DNA from: an uncultured Oscillospiraceae bacterium
GTDB taxonomy: Bacteria > Bacillota > Clostridia > Oscillospirales > Oscillospiraceae
DNA length: 7,893 nucleotides
Assembly: GCA_910587345.1 (NCBI GenBank)
Contig: CAJUKH010000018.1
Location: 1 to 7,893 of the forward strand
Direction: 5' to 3'
Part shown: in pieces, positions 1-5,152 of the stretch
How positions within the stretch are numbered: the first letter of the stretch is position 1
How the letters are laid out: each line of letters starts with the position of its first letter
Position numbers and translations under genes: made by a program
Notes under the pieces: generated by a model
What the model was told of the DNA's origin: nothing
The model's input: the letters and a program-made list of their open reading frames with translations, nothing else
Database searches by the model: none

Positions 1-137
1 AGGCCGGGGCGAACTACATCTTCGAGCATAAGGACGCCCCCACCAACACCCCCGCCTTCAACTTCCGCATTAACGCCAGCCGTGGCCCCAGCGGAGAGGG
101 AGGCTATATCACGTCCGTACAAGGAGGTTTTCAGTAA
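1..137 (+). CDS. C-terminal fragment of a probable phage tail/structural protein
   Basis: The open frame enters from the left edge (first full codon at base 3) and ends with TAA at 135-137. The visible 44 residues are rich in Asn, Gly, Thr and aromatics and end in GGYITSVQGGFQ. That composition suits the beta-rich tip of a tail, baseplate or fibre protein, but no family can be named from so short a piece. Its last codons carry the AAGGAGG (121-127) that serves the next gene, and its stop shares one base with the next ATG (TAATG), so the two are translationally coupled. The structural role is inferred mostly from its place just before the lysis cassette. Confidence 0.6.
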   Translation, partial: AGANYIFEHKDAPTNTPAFNFRINASRGPSGEGGYITSVQGGFQ

Positions 138-328
138 TGGGACTGAACAGGCTGCGCCAGGATTCCGTGAAGGAGCGCCGCAAGCAGAAAACCAGAGCGG
201 AGCTCCAGCGGGAGAATGAGAAGCTGACGGCCCAGGTCAAGAGCCTGGAAACGCAGCTGGAGGACACGCAGATGGCCCTCTGCGACGTTTACGAAATTGT
301 GGCCGGGGGAGGTGACGTGAGTGGCTAA
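137..328 (+). CDS. 63-aa coiled-coil phage protein, function unknown
   Basis: The ATG overlaps the preceding stop by one base and has AAGGAGG at 121-127, nine bases upstream. The N-terminus (residues 1-20) is very basic (RLRQ, KERRKQK). Residues 20-50 form a heptad-like coiled coil with Leu and Glu at regular spacing, and the acidic/Gly C-terminus contains VYEIVAGGG. Small coiled-coil proteins of this form, often with an ALC-xxYE-like end, are common between the last tail gene and the holin in Firmicute prophages, but I know no assigned function. The 3' end overlaps the next gene by eight bases. The start and strand are well supported; the role is unknown. Confidence 0.8.
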   Translation: MGLNRLRQDSVKERRKQKTRAELQRENEKLTAQVKSLETQLEDTQMALCDVYEIVAGGGDVSG

Positions 329-434
329 GATTTACGCCGACCTGATCCGCAAGGGCCGCAAGACCCTGAAGGAGGTCCCCGCCCACCTTCGGGCGGAGGT
401 CGAGGCCCTGCTGAAGGAGGCTCCCCATGGGTAG
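321..434 (+). CDS. CD1375-family-like phage miniprotein (37 aa), copy 1
   Basis: This gene starts at GTG 321 inside the end of the coiled-coil gene, with the GGGGAGGTGA tract at 306-315 as ribosome binding site. The protein begins MAKIYADLIRKGRKTLKEVP and ends in a short acidic helix. The pattern (A)(K/I)xYAxLIxKGRKTLxxVP is the hallmark I associate with the small CD1375-like proteins of clostridial phages, found between tail and holin genes; their role is not known. It is closely related to the next gene, sharing YA-LI-KGRKTL-VP. Its 3' end carries AAGGAGG (414-420), usable by ATG 427 downstream. The GTG start is inferred, but the homology with the neighbour supports it. Confidence 0.75.
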   Translation: MAKIYADLIRKGRKTLKEVPAHLRAEVEALLKEAPHG

Positions 435-606
435 GCTCCAGGCATGGCTACTAAAAATTCTGCTGGGAAAGGAGGACCCGGACATGGCTATCGTCTACGC
501 CACCCTTATCGTGAAGGGCCGCAAGACGCTGGACCAGGTACCCACCATCATCCGCAAGGACGTGGAGGACATCCTGGAGGCCCTGGAGGTCAAGGTCAAC
601 GACTGA
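427..606 (+). CDS. CD1375-family-like phage miniprotein, copy 2 (59 or 40 aa)
   Basis: Two in-frame starts are each served by a good Shine-Dalgarno. ATG 427 has AAGGAGG at 414-420 (6-base spacing) and ATG 484 has AAAGGAGG at 468-475 (8-base spacing). The short form begins MAIVYATLIVKGRKTLDQVP and aligns directly with copy 1. The long form adds a 19-residue hydrophobic/basic leader (MGRLQAWLLKILLGKEDPD). Similar leaders occur, as I recall them, in clostridial relatives, so the long form may be genuine and both may be made. The first ATG overlaps the stop of copy 1. The C-terminal half is an amphipathic acidic helix (residues about 41-57 of the long form). No function is known. Confidence 0.75.
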   Translation: MGRLQAWLLKILLGKEDPDMAIVYATLIVKGRKTLDQVPTIIRKDVEDILEALEVKVND

Positions 607-621
607 CCTCCATCCAGCACC

Positions 622-657
622 GCCCAGGGCCGACCGGCGGAGGCCCCGGCCCTGGGC
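622..657 (+). other. GC-rich intergenic hairpin, not a canonical terminator
   Basis: GCCCAGGGCCG (622-632) pairs perfectly with CGGCCCTGGGC (647-657), giving an 11-bp stem with a 14-base loop between the second CD1375-like gene and the first membrane-protein gene. No T-run follows (CATACCCGAAAG), so efficient intrinsic termination is unlikely. It may protect or process the transcript or attenuate lysis-gene expression. That role is inference; the dyad itself is plain. Confidence 0.7.
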
Positions 658-685
658 CATACCCGAAAGACAGGAGGAACCCACC

Positions 686-964
686 ATGTACATCGACGCC
701 GACACCATCATCAAGGCCGCAGCCCTTCTCGGAGCGTTGACGGCCCTGGTCGGGGCCATTATCGCCATCTACAAGGTCTATGACAGCAACAAGCGCCAAT
801 CGGACGCCATCAAGGCGATCCAGGAGGAACAGACCCTGATCTGCTACGGCCTCCGGGGAGCCTTGCAGGGCCTAATCGAGAAGGGCTGCGACGGCCCCTG
901 CAAGGACGCCCTGAACCTGCTGGACAAGCACCTGAATAAAGAGGCCCACCACCCGGACCTCTGA
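686..964 (+). CDS. Small phage membrane protein with cytoplasmic coiled coil (holin-like)
   Basis: ATG 686 follows AGGAGG (672-677) by eight bases. Residues 1-7 are acidic (YIDAD), residues 8-30 form a single hydrophobic helix (IIKAAALLGALTALVGAIIA), and the rest is a hydrophilic helical domain with the motif EEQTLICYGLRGALQGL and a CDGPC pair near residues 68-72. This architecture, with a GCxGPV/C-type motif, is widespread beside holin and lysin genes in Firmicute phages and is sometimes compared with BhlA/UviB-type holin-like proteins. It could be a holin partner, antiholin or small accessory membrane protein. It is first of three membrane proteins before the endolysin, 14 bases before the LLH holin gene. 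Confidence 0.8.
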   Translation: MYIDADTIIKAAALLGALTALVGAIIAIYKVYDSNKRQSDAIKAIQEEQTLICYGLRGALQGLIEKGCDGPCKDALNLLDKHLNKEAHHPDL

Positions 965-978
965 GGAAGGAGAACCCC

Positions 979-1365
979 ATGAAATTTTTTCTCGAATACT
1001 GGTATGTGGTCCTGGCCATCCTCGCCCTGCTGGCTATCGCCGGATACAAAATCTTCTGCTATTTCAAGCTGCCCAGCGAGGAACAGCTGGAGAAGGTCCG
1101 CCAGTGGCTTCTGAAGGCTGTGACCGAGGCGGAGCGGGAGCTGGGCGGCGGCACCGGCCAGCTGAAGCTCCGCACCGTGTACGATGCCTTCCTGACCAAA
1201 TTCCCCTGGCTGGCCCCCCTCGTTTCCTTCGACCGCTTCTCCGAGTTGGTGGACGAAGCCCTGGAGGAAATGCGGAAGATGCTGGCAAAGAACAAAGCCG
1301 TTCAGGCGTATGTGAGCGGGGAGGTCGGCACCAATGGCACAGCGGAGAAGGAAGCGCAAATCTAA
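979..1365 (+). CDS. LLH-type phage holin
   Basis: This 128-aa protein has one N-terminal membrane helix (residues 7-26, with LAILALLAIAGYKIF), then a cytoplasmic helical part including EEQLEKVRQWLLKAVTEAE and a conserved-looking KFPWLAPLVSFDRFSELVDEALEEM stretch in two pieces around residues 75-99. This layout (one TM, then QWL-xxAV-xAE and KFPWL-xx-FD-xxVDEALxxM) is that of the phage holin LLH family, named for lactobacillus phage LL-H. Holins oligomerise in the cytoplasmic membrane and release or activate the endolysin. AAGGAGA lies upstream of ATG 979. Its end overlaps the next gene by 32 bases, so they are coupled. Confidence 0.85.
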   Translation: MKFFLEYWYVVLAILALLAIAGYKIFCYFKLPSEEQLEKVRQWLLKAVTEAERELGGGTGQLKLRTVYDAFLTKFPWLAPLVSFDRFSELVDEALEEMRKMLAKNKAVQAYVSGEVGTNGTAEKEAQI

Positions 1366-1606
1366 CACCAACCGCTTCTCGAAGAAGGTGGTCCCGGCTA
1401 TCCTGGTCGCCGTGGCGGCGTTCACCGTGACCATGATCGTGATCTACGTCAAGACCGGCGGCGTCCCGGACACGCTGGTGACCGCCTTCTTCGCCTTCGC
1501 CGGAGGGGAGGCCGGGGCCTTGGGCCTGATCCGTTACGGCAAGGCCAGATACACCGACACAAACAACAGCAGCGACGCCGGAGGCCAGGACCCCCCGGCG
1601 GGATAA
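1334..1606 (+). CDS. Two-helix membrane protein, probable second holin or holin regulator
   Basis: This 90-aa protein starts within the end of the LLH holin, with GGGGAGG at 1319-1325 upstream. A very basic head (QRRRKRKSNTNRFSKK, residues 3-18) precedes a first hydrophobic helix (about 19-40, VVPAILVAVAAFTVTMIVIY). A short TGGVPDTLV turn leads to a second hydrophobic segment (about 47-67), and the tail is Asp/Ser/Pro-rich. Two helices joined by a GxVPDTLxxAFFAF turn are familiar in Clostridia phages upstream of the lysin, without proven function. Size, topology and place fit a class II-like holin or an antiholin. The positive-inside rule suggests a cytoplasmic N-terminus. Confidence 0.75.
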   Translation: MAQRRRKRKSNTNRFSKKVVPAILVAVAAFTVTMIVIYVKTGGVPDTLVTAFFAFAGGEAGALGLIRYGKARYTDTNNSSDAGGQDPPAG

Positions 1607-1616
1607 GGAGGAAGCT

Positions 1617-2519
1617 ATGGCCATGAAAAGCAAGGTCCTGGTCGAGAAGGCCGTGGACATTGCCCAGCACTATAAAACCCTCTACGTCATGGGCTGCTTC
1701 GGCGCTCCCATGACCGCCGCCAACAAAAAGCGGTATACCCAAAACCACGACTACAACAAAGCCGCCGACCGCACCCGGATGATTAACGCCGCCACAGCTG
1801 ACACCTTCGGCTTCGACTGCGTGAACCTGATAAAGGGCATCCTGTGGGGCTGGACCGGCGACAAGGCCCGGACTTACGGCGGGGCCAAGTACCCCACCGC
1901 CGCCGATCTGAAGGCCGGGGCCTGCCCGGACATTGGGGCAGACGGCATGATCGCCAAATGTACCGGCGTCAGCACCACCGGCTGGACCTCTATGGTACCG
2001 GGGGAGGCGGTCTGGTGCAAGGGGCACATCGGCATCTACATCGGGGACGGGCTGGCCGTGGAGTGCAGCCCCCGCTGGGCGAACCGGGTACAGATCACCG
2101 CCGTGGCCGGGTGCGGCAAAAAGGCCGGATACAACACCCGGACCTGGACCAAACACGGCAAAATCCCCTGGGTCGACTACTCCGACCAAAGCGGAGCCGC
2201 CCCCGTCCAGCCCCCCGCCCAGGGCAGCACCGCACCGATGCCCCCCGCCTCCAAGGGGGAGGTCAAGGCGAAAGAAGCCGCCCGGTCCTTCGACAAGGCC
2301 CTGGCCGGTACCTACACCGTGACCGCTGGCGGAGGCCTTCACATTCGGACCGGAGCCGGAACCGGCAAGGCCAGCCTCGCCGTCCTGCCCTGCGGGACGA
2401 AGGTCCGAAACTATGGCTACTACACCACCACCGGCGGGACCCGCTGGCTCTACATCCAGGTCACCCTGGGCAGCACCACCTACACCGGCTTCAGCAGCGA
2501 AGCCTATCTGAAGAAATAG
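1617..2519 (+). CDS. Endolysin: NlpC/P60-type peptidase with C-terminal SH3 domain
   Basis: This 300-aa protein has AAGGAGG (1605-1611) five bases before ATG 1617. The catalytic domain covers residues about 1-168. Cys68 lies in FGFDCVNLIKGILWGW, the nucleophile context of clostridial NlpC/P60 lysins; His137 lies in KGHIGIYIGDG; and Glu149 (AVECSPRW) is a plausible third polar residue. Such enzymes cut peptide bonds in peptidoglycan stems. Residues about 170-200 are a Pro/Ala/Gln linker (APVQPPAQGSTAPMPPASKG). Residues 230-300 match a bacterial SH3 domain (TVTAGGGLHIRTGAG, then VLPCGTKV and GTRWLYIQV), probably binding the cell wall. There is no signal peptide, so export should depend on the holin. 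Confidence 0.93.
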   Translation: MAMKSKVLVEKAVDIAQHYKTLYVMGCFGAPMTAANKKRYTQNHDYNKAADRTRMINAATADTFGFDCVNLIKGILWGWTGDKARTYGGAKYPTAADLKAGACPDIGADGMIAKCTGVSTTGWTSMVPGEAVWCKGHIGIYIGDGLAVECSPRWANRVQITAVAGCGKKAGYNTRTWTKHGKIPWVDYSDQSGAAPVQPPAQGSTAPMPPASKGEVKAKEAARSFDKALAGTYTVTAGGGLHIRTGAGTGKASLAVLPCGTKVRNYGYYTTTGGTRWLYIQVTLGSTTYTGFSSEAYLKK

Positions 2520-2531
2520 GAGGACAGCACC

Positions 2532-3107
2532 ATGGCAAGGAATAGCACGAAGAAGGCCACCACGAAGGCCAAAGCCCCCGCCCCGGCCCCGGAGGCCACG
2601 CAGGAAGCCCACCTGGACCCCACCCAGCTCAGGAGCATGGATGACGCCAGCCTCCAGCAGCTGGCCAGGGACATGGGCCTCGACCCCGCCGCCTACCCGG
2701 ACCGGGAAGCCCTGACCGCCGCCATTGCGGAGGTGCCGGTCATTCCCGGCCCCCCGGAGCCGGAGGGCCAGGAGGACACCAGCGCCGCCCAGGAAGGCCA
2801 GGAAACGCCCCAGGAGCCGCCCTCCGCCCAGGAGGGGCAGGACAATGCCCCCCAGGGCCAGGACGGCCAGGGGAGCGGCCAGGAGGCCCCGGAGGGCACC
2901 CCGGAACCGTTCACCCCCTACGAGGCCACCGTGGCCGTCCCCCTGGTGGTGATCCGGCGGGGGGCTACCCCCAACCCGGAGGACAAGCCCATCGGCACCA
3001 TGGCCAGAGGGGCCAGGGTGACTGTCACCGCCAGCCTGGACGGCTATGCCATGCTGGCAAACGGCACCTACGTCAAGGAGGTCTACCTGGAGCGGGTAAC
3101 GCCCTGA
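2532..3107 (+). CDS. Post-lysin modular protein: SAP/Rho-N-like helices, Gln-rich linker, SH3-like end
   Basis: AGGAGG (2518-2523) overlaps the lysin stop, and ATG 2532 follows eight bases later. Residues 1-25 are Lys/Ala/Pro-rich and basic. Residues 31-67 (LRSMDDASLQQLARDMGLDP and the following helix) look like a SAP, HeH or Rho-N-terminal-type helix-extension-helix. Residues 76-127 are a low-complexity Gln/Glu/Gly/Pro linker with the repeated unit AQEGQ. Residues 132-191 are beta-rich (AVPLVVIRRG, ARVTVTASLDGYAML) and end in TYVKEVYLERV, like a small SH3-type wall-binding fold. There is no catalytic motif and no membrane segment. As last gene of the lysis operon it could be a lysis or wall-binding accessory; that is inference. 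Confidence 0.8.
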   Translation: MARNSTKKATTKAKAPAPAPEATQEAHLDPTQLRSMDDASLQQLARDMGLDPAAYPDREALTAAIAEVPVIPGPPEPEGQEDTSAAQEGQETPQEPPSAQEGQDNAPQGQDGQGSGQEAPEGTPEPFTPYEATVAVPLVVIRRGATPNPEDKPIGTMARGARVTVTASLDGYAMLANGTYVKEVYLERVTP

Positions 3108-3125
3108 AGGCCGACCCCTGACGCC

Positions 3126-3158
3126 AAAGAACGGACGCCCTGTGCGCCCGTTCTTTTT
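3126..3158 (+). terminator. Intrinsic terminator of the lysis operon
   Basis: AAAGAACGG (3126-3134) pairs with CCGTTCTTT (3148-3156). The inner CGC/GCG pairs continue the stem past one A-C mismatch, with loop CCTGT, and a run of five Ts at 3154-3158 follows. It lies 18 bases after the stop of the last lysis gene. The 150 bases after it (3159-3311) hold no gene. They contain GC/AT-mixed spacer with weak imperfect dyads around 3205-3235 and a 13-mer, GGAGCGCCGGAGG (3277-3289), that recurs at 4808-4820 in another terminator. Confidence 0.9.
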
Positions 3159-3311
3159 ATGCCCCTGTCCGGCCCGCGAAGGGGCCTACAGTGGCCGTCA
3201 GCTCGGGGGAGGGTAAACATATACCCCCTGCCCCGTGAAGCGTCGTTTTTTCCAGTGGAAAAAAGACAGCAGGGGCGGAGCGCCGGAGGGTAACAATACC
3301 ACAGCATAAAG

Positions 3312-3354
3312 AAAAGCGGCCTACAGCCCCGTGGCGGAGCCATAGCCGCTTTTT
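3312..3354. terminator. Bidirectional terminator, end of - strand module A
   Basis: AAAAGCGGC (3312-3320) pairs with GCCGCTTTT (3345-3353) around a GC-rich, internally structured loop. T-runs follow in both readings: TTTTTCC in + and CTTTTCTTTAT in -. It lies just past the stop of the last module A gene (3366) and also backs up the lysis-operon terminator, so the converging transcripts are insulated. Confidence 0.8.
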
Positions 3355-3365
3355 CCTTTTGCGCC

Positions 3366-3575
3366 TCACCTGTACGTTTCCGATTCGAAGCCGTGGCGCT
3401 TCAGGTAGGCCTCGGCCTGGGAGTATTGGGTGAAGGTCCGGGACTTCAGCTTCTGCCGGTCCCGCCCGATGACCACCGTGGACCCGATACCCTGAATGAT
3501 CCAGGCGTCCTTCCCGTTCTTGCGGATCGGATTGAAGTACACCGCCTCACCGCTGGCCTTGTTTATCATTTTCAT
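3366..3575 (-). CDS. Small phage protein of unknown function (69 aa), last gene of module A
   Basis: Reading on the - strand from ATG at 3575, the start overlaps the stop of the upstream gene (ATGA), and a GAGGGGGTG tract about five bases upstream serves as ribosome binding site. The protein is basic. Residues 1-45 look like a run of beta-strands (AVYFNPIRK, AWIIQGIGSTVVIG), and residues 50-69 form an amphipathic helix (QYSQAEAYLKRHGF). Such a sheet followed by an xxAExYLKxHGF helix resembles small accessory proteins of Clostridia phages, but I recognise no named family. It is the final gene before the module terminator. Confidence 0.75.
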   Translation of the reverse strand: MKMINKASGEAVYFNPIRKNGKDAWIIQGIGSTVVIGRDRQKLKSRTFTQYSQAEAYLKRHGFESETYR

Positions 3576-3724
3576 ACCTGCACCCCCTCATTCAGCAGCT
3601 GTTCCAGATTGGAAAACATATTGTAGTCCCCGGCGAACCCGTCCGGCCCTACCAACAGCAGCAGGTCCGCCGCCGCCGCCAGACCACACTCCAGAGCGTA
3701 GTCCAGGATTTCCCGCTCAGACAT
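3572..3724 (-). CDS. Small acidic phage protein (50 aa), module A
   Basis: ATG at 3724 (- strand) follows AAGGGGGTG. The stop overlaps the next start by four bases, as expected inside an operon. The sequence begins MSEREILDYALECGLAAAAD, continues with the hydrophobic LLLLVG and ends FSNLEQLLNEGVQV. It is mostly helical and net acidic. No conserved domain is recognised. The case for a gene is the operon geometry (an overlap at one end, a 14-base gap at the other) and the ribosome binding site, not homology. Confidence 0.65.
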   Translation of the reverse strand: MSEREILDYALECGLAAAADLLLLVGPDGFAGDYNMFSNLEQLLNEGVQV

Positions 3725-3738
3725 TCCCTGCACCCCCT

Positions 3739-3870
3739 TCACTCGACCCCGGCCAGATAGCCGCCGCAGTACCCCGGGTCGATGTACCTGGCCCGCTGGA
3801 GGGCCAGGTCGAAGCTGCCAGCCGTTACCCGGAGGGCGGGAAGCCCGCCCCCGAAGATGATCCAGACCAT
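3739..3870 (-). CDS. Tiny beta-alpha phage protein (43 aa), module A
   Basis: The - strand ATG at 3868-3870 overlaps the preceding gene's stop by one base (TGATG), and its own stop is 14 bases before the next start. After a hydrophobic first strand (VWIIFGGG) comes a second strand (LRVTAG), then a helix with SFDLALQRARYIDPGYCGGY. The pattern sFDeALxxARxIdPxYCGGY looks familiar from very small phage proteins with a beta-beta-alpha core, none with a known function. No separate Shine-Dalgarno is clear beyond GGAGCG, so translation is probably coupled to the 153-aa gene upstream. Confidence 0.65.
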   Translation of the reverse strand: MVWIIFGGGLPALRVTAGSFDLALQRARYIDPGYCGGYLAGVE

Positions 3871-4331
3871 CACCGCTCCCCCTTCCTCACGGCCTCAGCG
3901 ACCGCCAGATAATGCGCCAGGATTGCCCGGTCCTTTTTCACCACCTCGGAATTTTCCCCGAAGTTCCATTCTTCCCGGCGGATATTCTCACGCAGGGCCT
4001 CGGCCTTCGCCTCGAAGTGGGCCACGATCTCGGCCACGTTCTGGATTTTCTTGACCTCGATCTGAGCGTGAGCCTTGTTCCAGCGGTCAGCCTCGGCCCG
4101 CTTGCAGCGGTCGCTGACAAACACGCCGATGGGCCAGAAGCAGATATTGTGCTTCGCCACGCTGACCTTGCCGGCCTTGGAGATTTTCTTCAGGGAGTGG
4201 TCGGAACCGCACCAGGAAGGATCGCCGGGGGAGTTGTCCACGAACCAGAAGCCGTTGTCGTTCTTGAAATAGGCCCCCGTGATTTCCACCACCATGCCGG
4301 TCAGGATTTCCACGCCGTTTTTATCTAACAT
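3870..4331 (-). CDS. Conserved-type phage protein of unknown function (153 aa), module A
   Basis: This is the largest product of the three small modules. The - strand ATG at 4331 follows GAGGAAAGG. Residues 1-33 (DKNGVEILTGMVVEITGAYF) have the DxNGxEIxxGxxVExxG signature of a small SH3/KOW-like barrel. Residues 34-75 contain SPGDPSWCGSDHSLKKI and HNICFWPIGVFV, including two Cys and several aromatics. Residues 76-153 are helical and charged (RCKRAEADRWNKAHAQIEV, then a long Glu/Lys/Ala coil). I recall similar proteins in Clostridia prophages, always without function. The Cys/His residues are too scattered to call a metal site. Confidence 0.82.
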   Translation of the reverse strand: MLDKNGVEILTGMVVEITGAYFKNDNGFWFVDNSPGDPSWCGSDHSLKKISKAGKVSVAKHNICFWPIGVFVSDRCKRAEADRWNKAHAQIEVKKIQNVAEIVAHFEAKAEALRENIRREEWNFGENSEVVKKDRAILAHYLAVAEAVRKGER

Positions 4332-4347
4332 AGCCTTTCCTCTTTCC

Positions 4348-4373
4348 GCCCGGAAACCGGGCCTTGATTTTTT
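4348..4373 (+). other. Terminator-like hairpin 1 facing against module A
   Basis: GCCCGG (4348-4353), loop AAA, CCGGGC (4357-4362), then CTTGATTTTTT. In + sense this is a short stem followed by a six-T run (4368-4373). In - sense (the direction of the genes) the T-run becomes an A-run before the stem, so module A transcription should read through. It is the first of three such structures between the 153-aa and 48-aa genes. Confidence 0.55.
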
Positions 4374-4394
4374 CCTGCCTTCGTGTTACCATGG

Positions 4395-4431
4395 GGGCCA
4401 GAGGGAAGGCAGGTCCCCTCCGGCCCTTTTT
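4395..4431 (+). other. Terminator-like hairpin 2 facing against module A
   Basis: GGGCCAGAGGG (4395-4405) pairs with CCCTCCGGCCC (4416-4426) with one A-C mismatch in + RNA (a G-U pair in - RNA), followed by TTTTT (4427-4431). The T-run again lies on the + side only. No + strand gene upstream needs it. Confidence 0.6.
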
Positions 4432-4434
4432 GGT

Positions 4435-4480
4435 GTTAGGCTCCCTTTGCTTTGGACGGCTGTGGGGAGCCTAACTTTTT
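4435..4480 (+). other. Terminator-like hairpin 3 facing against module A
   Basis: GTTAGGCTCCC (4435-4445) pairs perfectly with GGGAGCCTAAC (4465-4475), an 11-bp stem with a 19-base loop, followed by TTTTTA (4476-4481). The T-run overlaps the stop codon of the 48-aa gene on the other strand. In + sense this is a good terminator; in - sense it lacks a T-run. Confidence 0.7.
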
Positions 4481-4625
4481 ACTTGCTGGGGTTCTTCGGG
4501 GGCTGCTGGATACCAGTGGCGATGTACTTGATGCACTCGATGACTTCCTTCTCGGAGAGGCCCTTGGAAATGAGCCAATCAGTGAGCCTTGCGGTCTCGG
4601 TGGCGGTCATGCTGCATTCCTCCAT
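4479..4625 (-). CDS. Small helical phage protein (48 aa), first gene of module A
   Basis: The - strand ATG at 4625 has a clear AGGAGGT (complement at 4633-4639), seven bases upstream. It is the first gene after the repeat-borne promoter at 4710-4738. The protein reads MEECSMTATETARLTDWLIS, then KGLSEKEVIECIKYIA and a Pro/Lys tail. It is probably two helices joined by a KGLSEKE turn, like a minimal helix-turn-helix-sized bundle. The form TAxETxxLxxWLxxKGxxxxEVIECIxYIA resembles tiny Clostridia phage proteins of unknown role. A second start at Met6 is possible but has no separate ribosome binding site. Confidence 0.75.
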   Translation of the reverse strand: MEECSMTATETARLTDWLISKGLSEKEVIECIKYIATGIQQPPKNPSK

Positions 4626-4709
4626 TTGCTATACCTCCTGCCCGGTAAAGATTTCCCGGCTCCCGGTCTTGCCCGTTCGCTCGGGATGTATCCCCCTCGG
4701 ATGGTGCTG

Positions 4710-4738
4710 ATGTTACGGCACGAACGCCTTAAATACAA
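4710..4738 (-). promoter_or_regulatory. Promoter of module A within repeat R1
   Basis: Reading on the - strand: -35 TTGTAT (4733-4738), a 17-base spacer, -10 TAACAT (4710-4715). The same two boxes at the same spacing occur in R2 and R3. The predicted start near 4703 gives a leader of about 78 bases before the ATG at 4625. The boxes are moderate matches to sigma70, which suits a promoter that needs help from an upstream-bound activator. Confidence 0.6.
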
Positions 4739-4785
4739 TCTGGAATATGGTCTAAACTTCCTTGCGTGTGTATGGTAACTTTGCC
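4711..4785 (-). repeat. 75-bp regulatory repeat R1
   Basis: This copy aligns without gaps to R2 (58/75 by my hand count) and R3. Invariant blocks in all three, read on the + strand, are TGTTAC, CAATCTGGAA, GTCTAAA and GCGTGTGTATGG. R1 is the most diverged copy. It lies between the terminator of module B (4810-4836) and module A. The promoter sits at one end of the repeat, and the other 45 or so bases are the upstream conserved part. Confidence 0.9.
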
Positions 4786-4809
4786 ATTTCGGACAGGCCG
4801 GGAAACAGG

Positions 4810-4836
4810 AGCGCCGGAGGCATAGCCCCCGGCGCT
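4810..4836 (-). terminator. Terminator of module B
   Basis: AGCGCCGG (4810-4817) and CCGGCGCT (4829-4836) form the stem, and GGC/GCC extend it around an ATA/TAT loop; the interrupting pair becomes a G-U wobble in - RNA, so the stem is continuous there. It follows the stop of the 98-aa gene (4843) by a few bases. The - strand tail CCTGTTTCCC is only modestly T-rich; the + side has TTTT. The 13-mer GGAGCGCCGGAGG in it recurs at 3277-3289. Confidence 0.75.
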
Positions 4837-4842
4837 TTTCGC

Positions 4843-5139
4843 TCAGTCCAACAGGCTCTCCATTGCTATGGGATACTGCTCTTTGAGCTTTTCAAAGGCC
4901 CTGCGGGTCACCCGGTAGGACCGCCAGCCCTCCAGCTGCTTCCTGCTGCCAGGATACCAGGAGGGGGACAGCTCCGTGATCCCCCGGCCCTTCAGCTCCA
5001 GCGGCGTATCCACATAGTAGTGACCGCCGTAGTGGCCCAGGCTGGCCTCCATTTGGACCTCCGGCTTCCGCTGGCCCAGCTCCGGGCAGTAGACATGGAC
5101 GCCAGCCCGATGATCGTCCAGATAAATGACCTTCGCCAT
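4843..5139 (-). CDS. Small phage protein of unknown function (98 aa), last gene of module B
   Basis: The - strand ATG at 5139 has an AAGGGGGG tract about seven bases upstream and lies 13 bases after the stop of the 44-aa gene. The sequence starts MAKVIYLDDHRAGVHVYCPE, then has a Gly/His/Tyr-rich strand region (LGHYGGHYYVDTPLELKGRG, residues 34-53). A Pro/Ser/Trp/Tyr segment (SPSWYPGSRKQLEGWRSYRV, about 58-77) and a helix (TRRAFEKLKEQYPIA, about 78-92) follow. It looks like a compact alpha/beta domain. The opening KVIYLDDHR is seen in other unnamed Firmicute phage proteins. No catalytic motif is convincing. Confidence 0.75.
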   Translation of the reverse strand: MAKVIYLDDHRAGVHVYCPELGQRKPEVQMEASLGHYGGHYYVDTPLELKGRGITELSPSWYPGSRKQLEGWRSYRVTRRAFEKLKEQYPIAMESLLD

Positions 5140-5152
5140 ATTGACACCCCCC

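Noticed and set aside
1449..2612. 387-aa open frame on the - strand opposite the endolysin
   Set aside because: It is Gly/Arg/Pro-rich shadow coding from GC-rich DNA; the + strand endolysin has clear catalytic motifs and a ribosome binding site.
3912..4328. 138-aa open frame on the + strand
   Set aside because: It is the mirror of the 153-aa - strand gene, without a ribosome binding site; the - strand product has coherent composition and operon overlaps at both ends.
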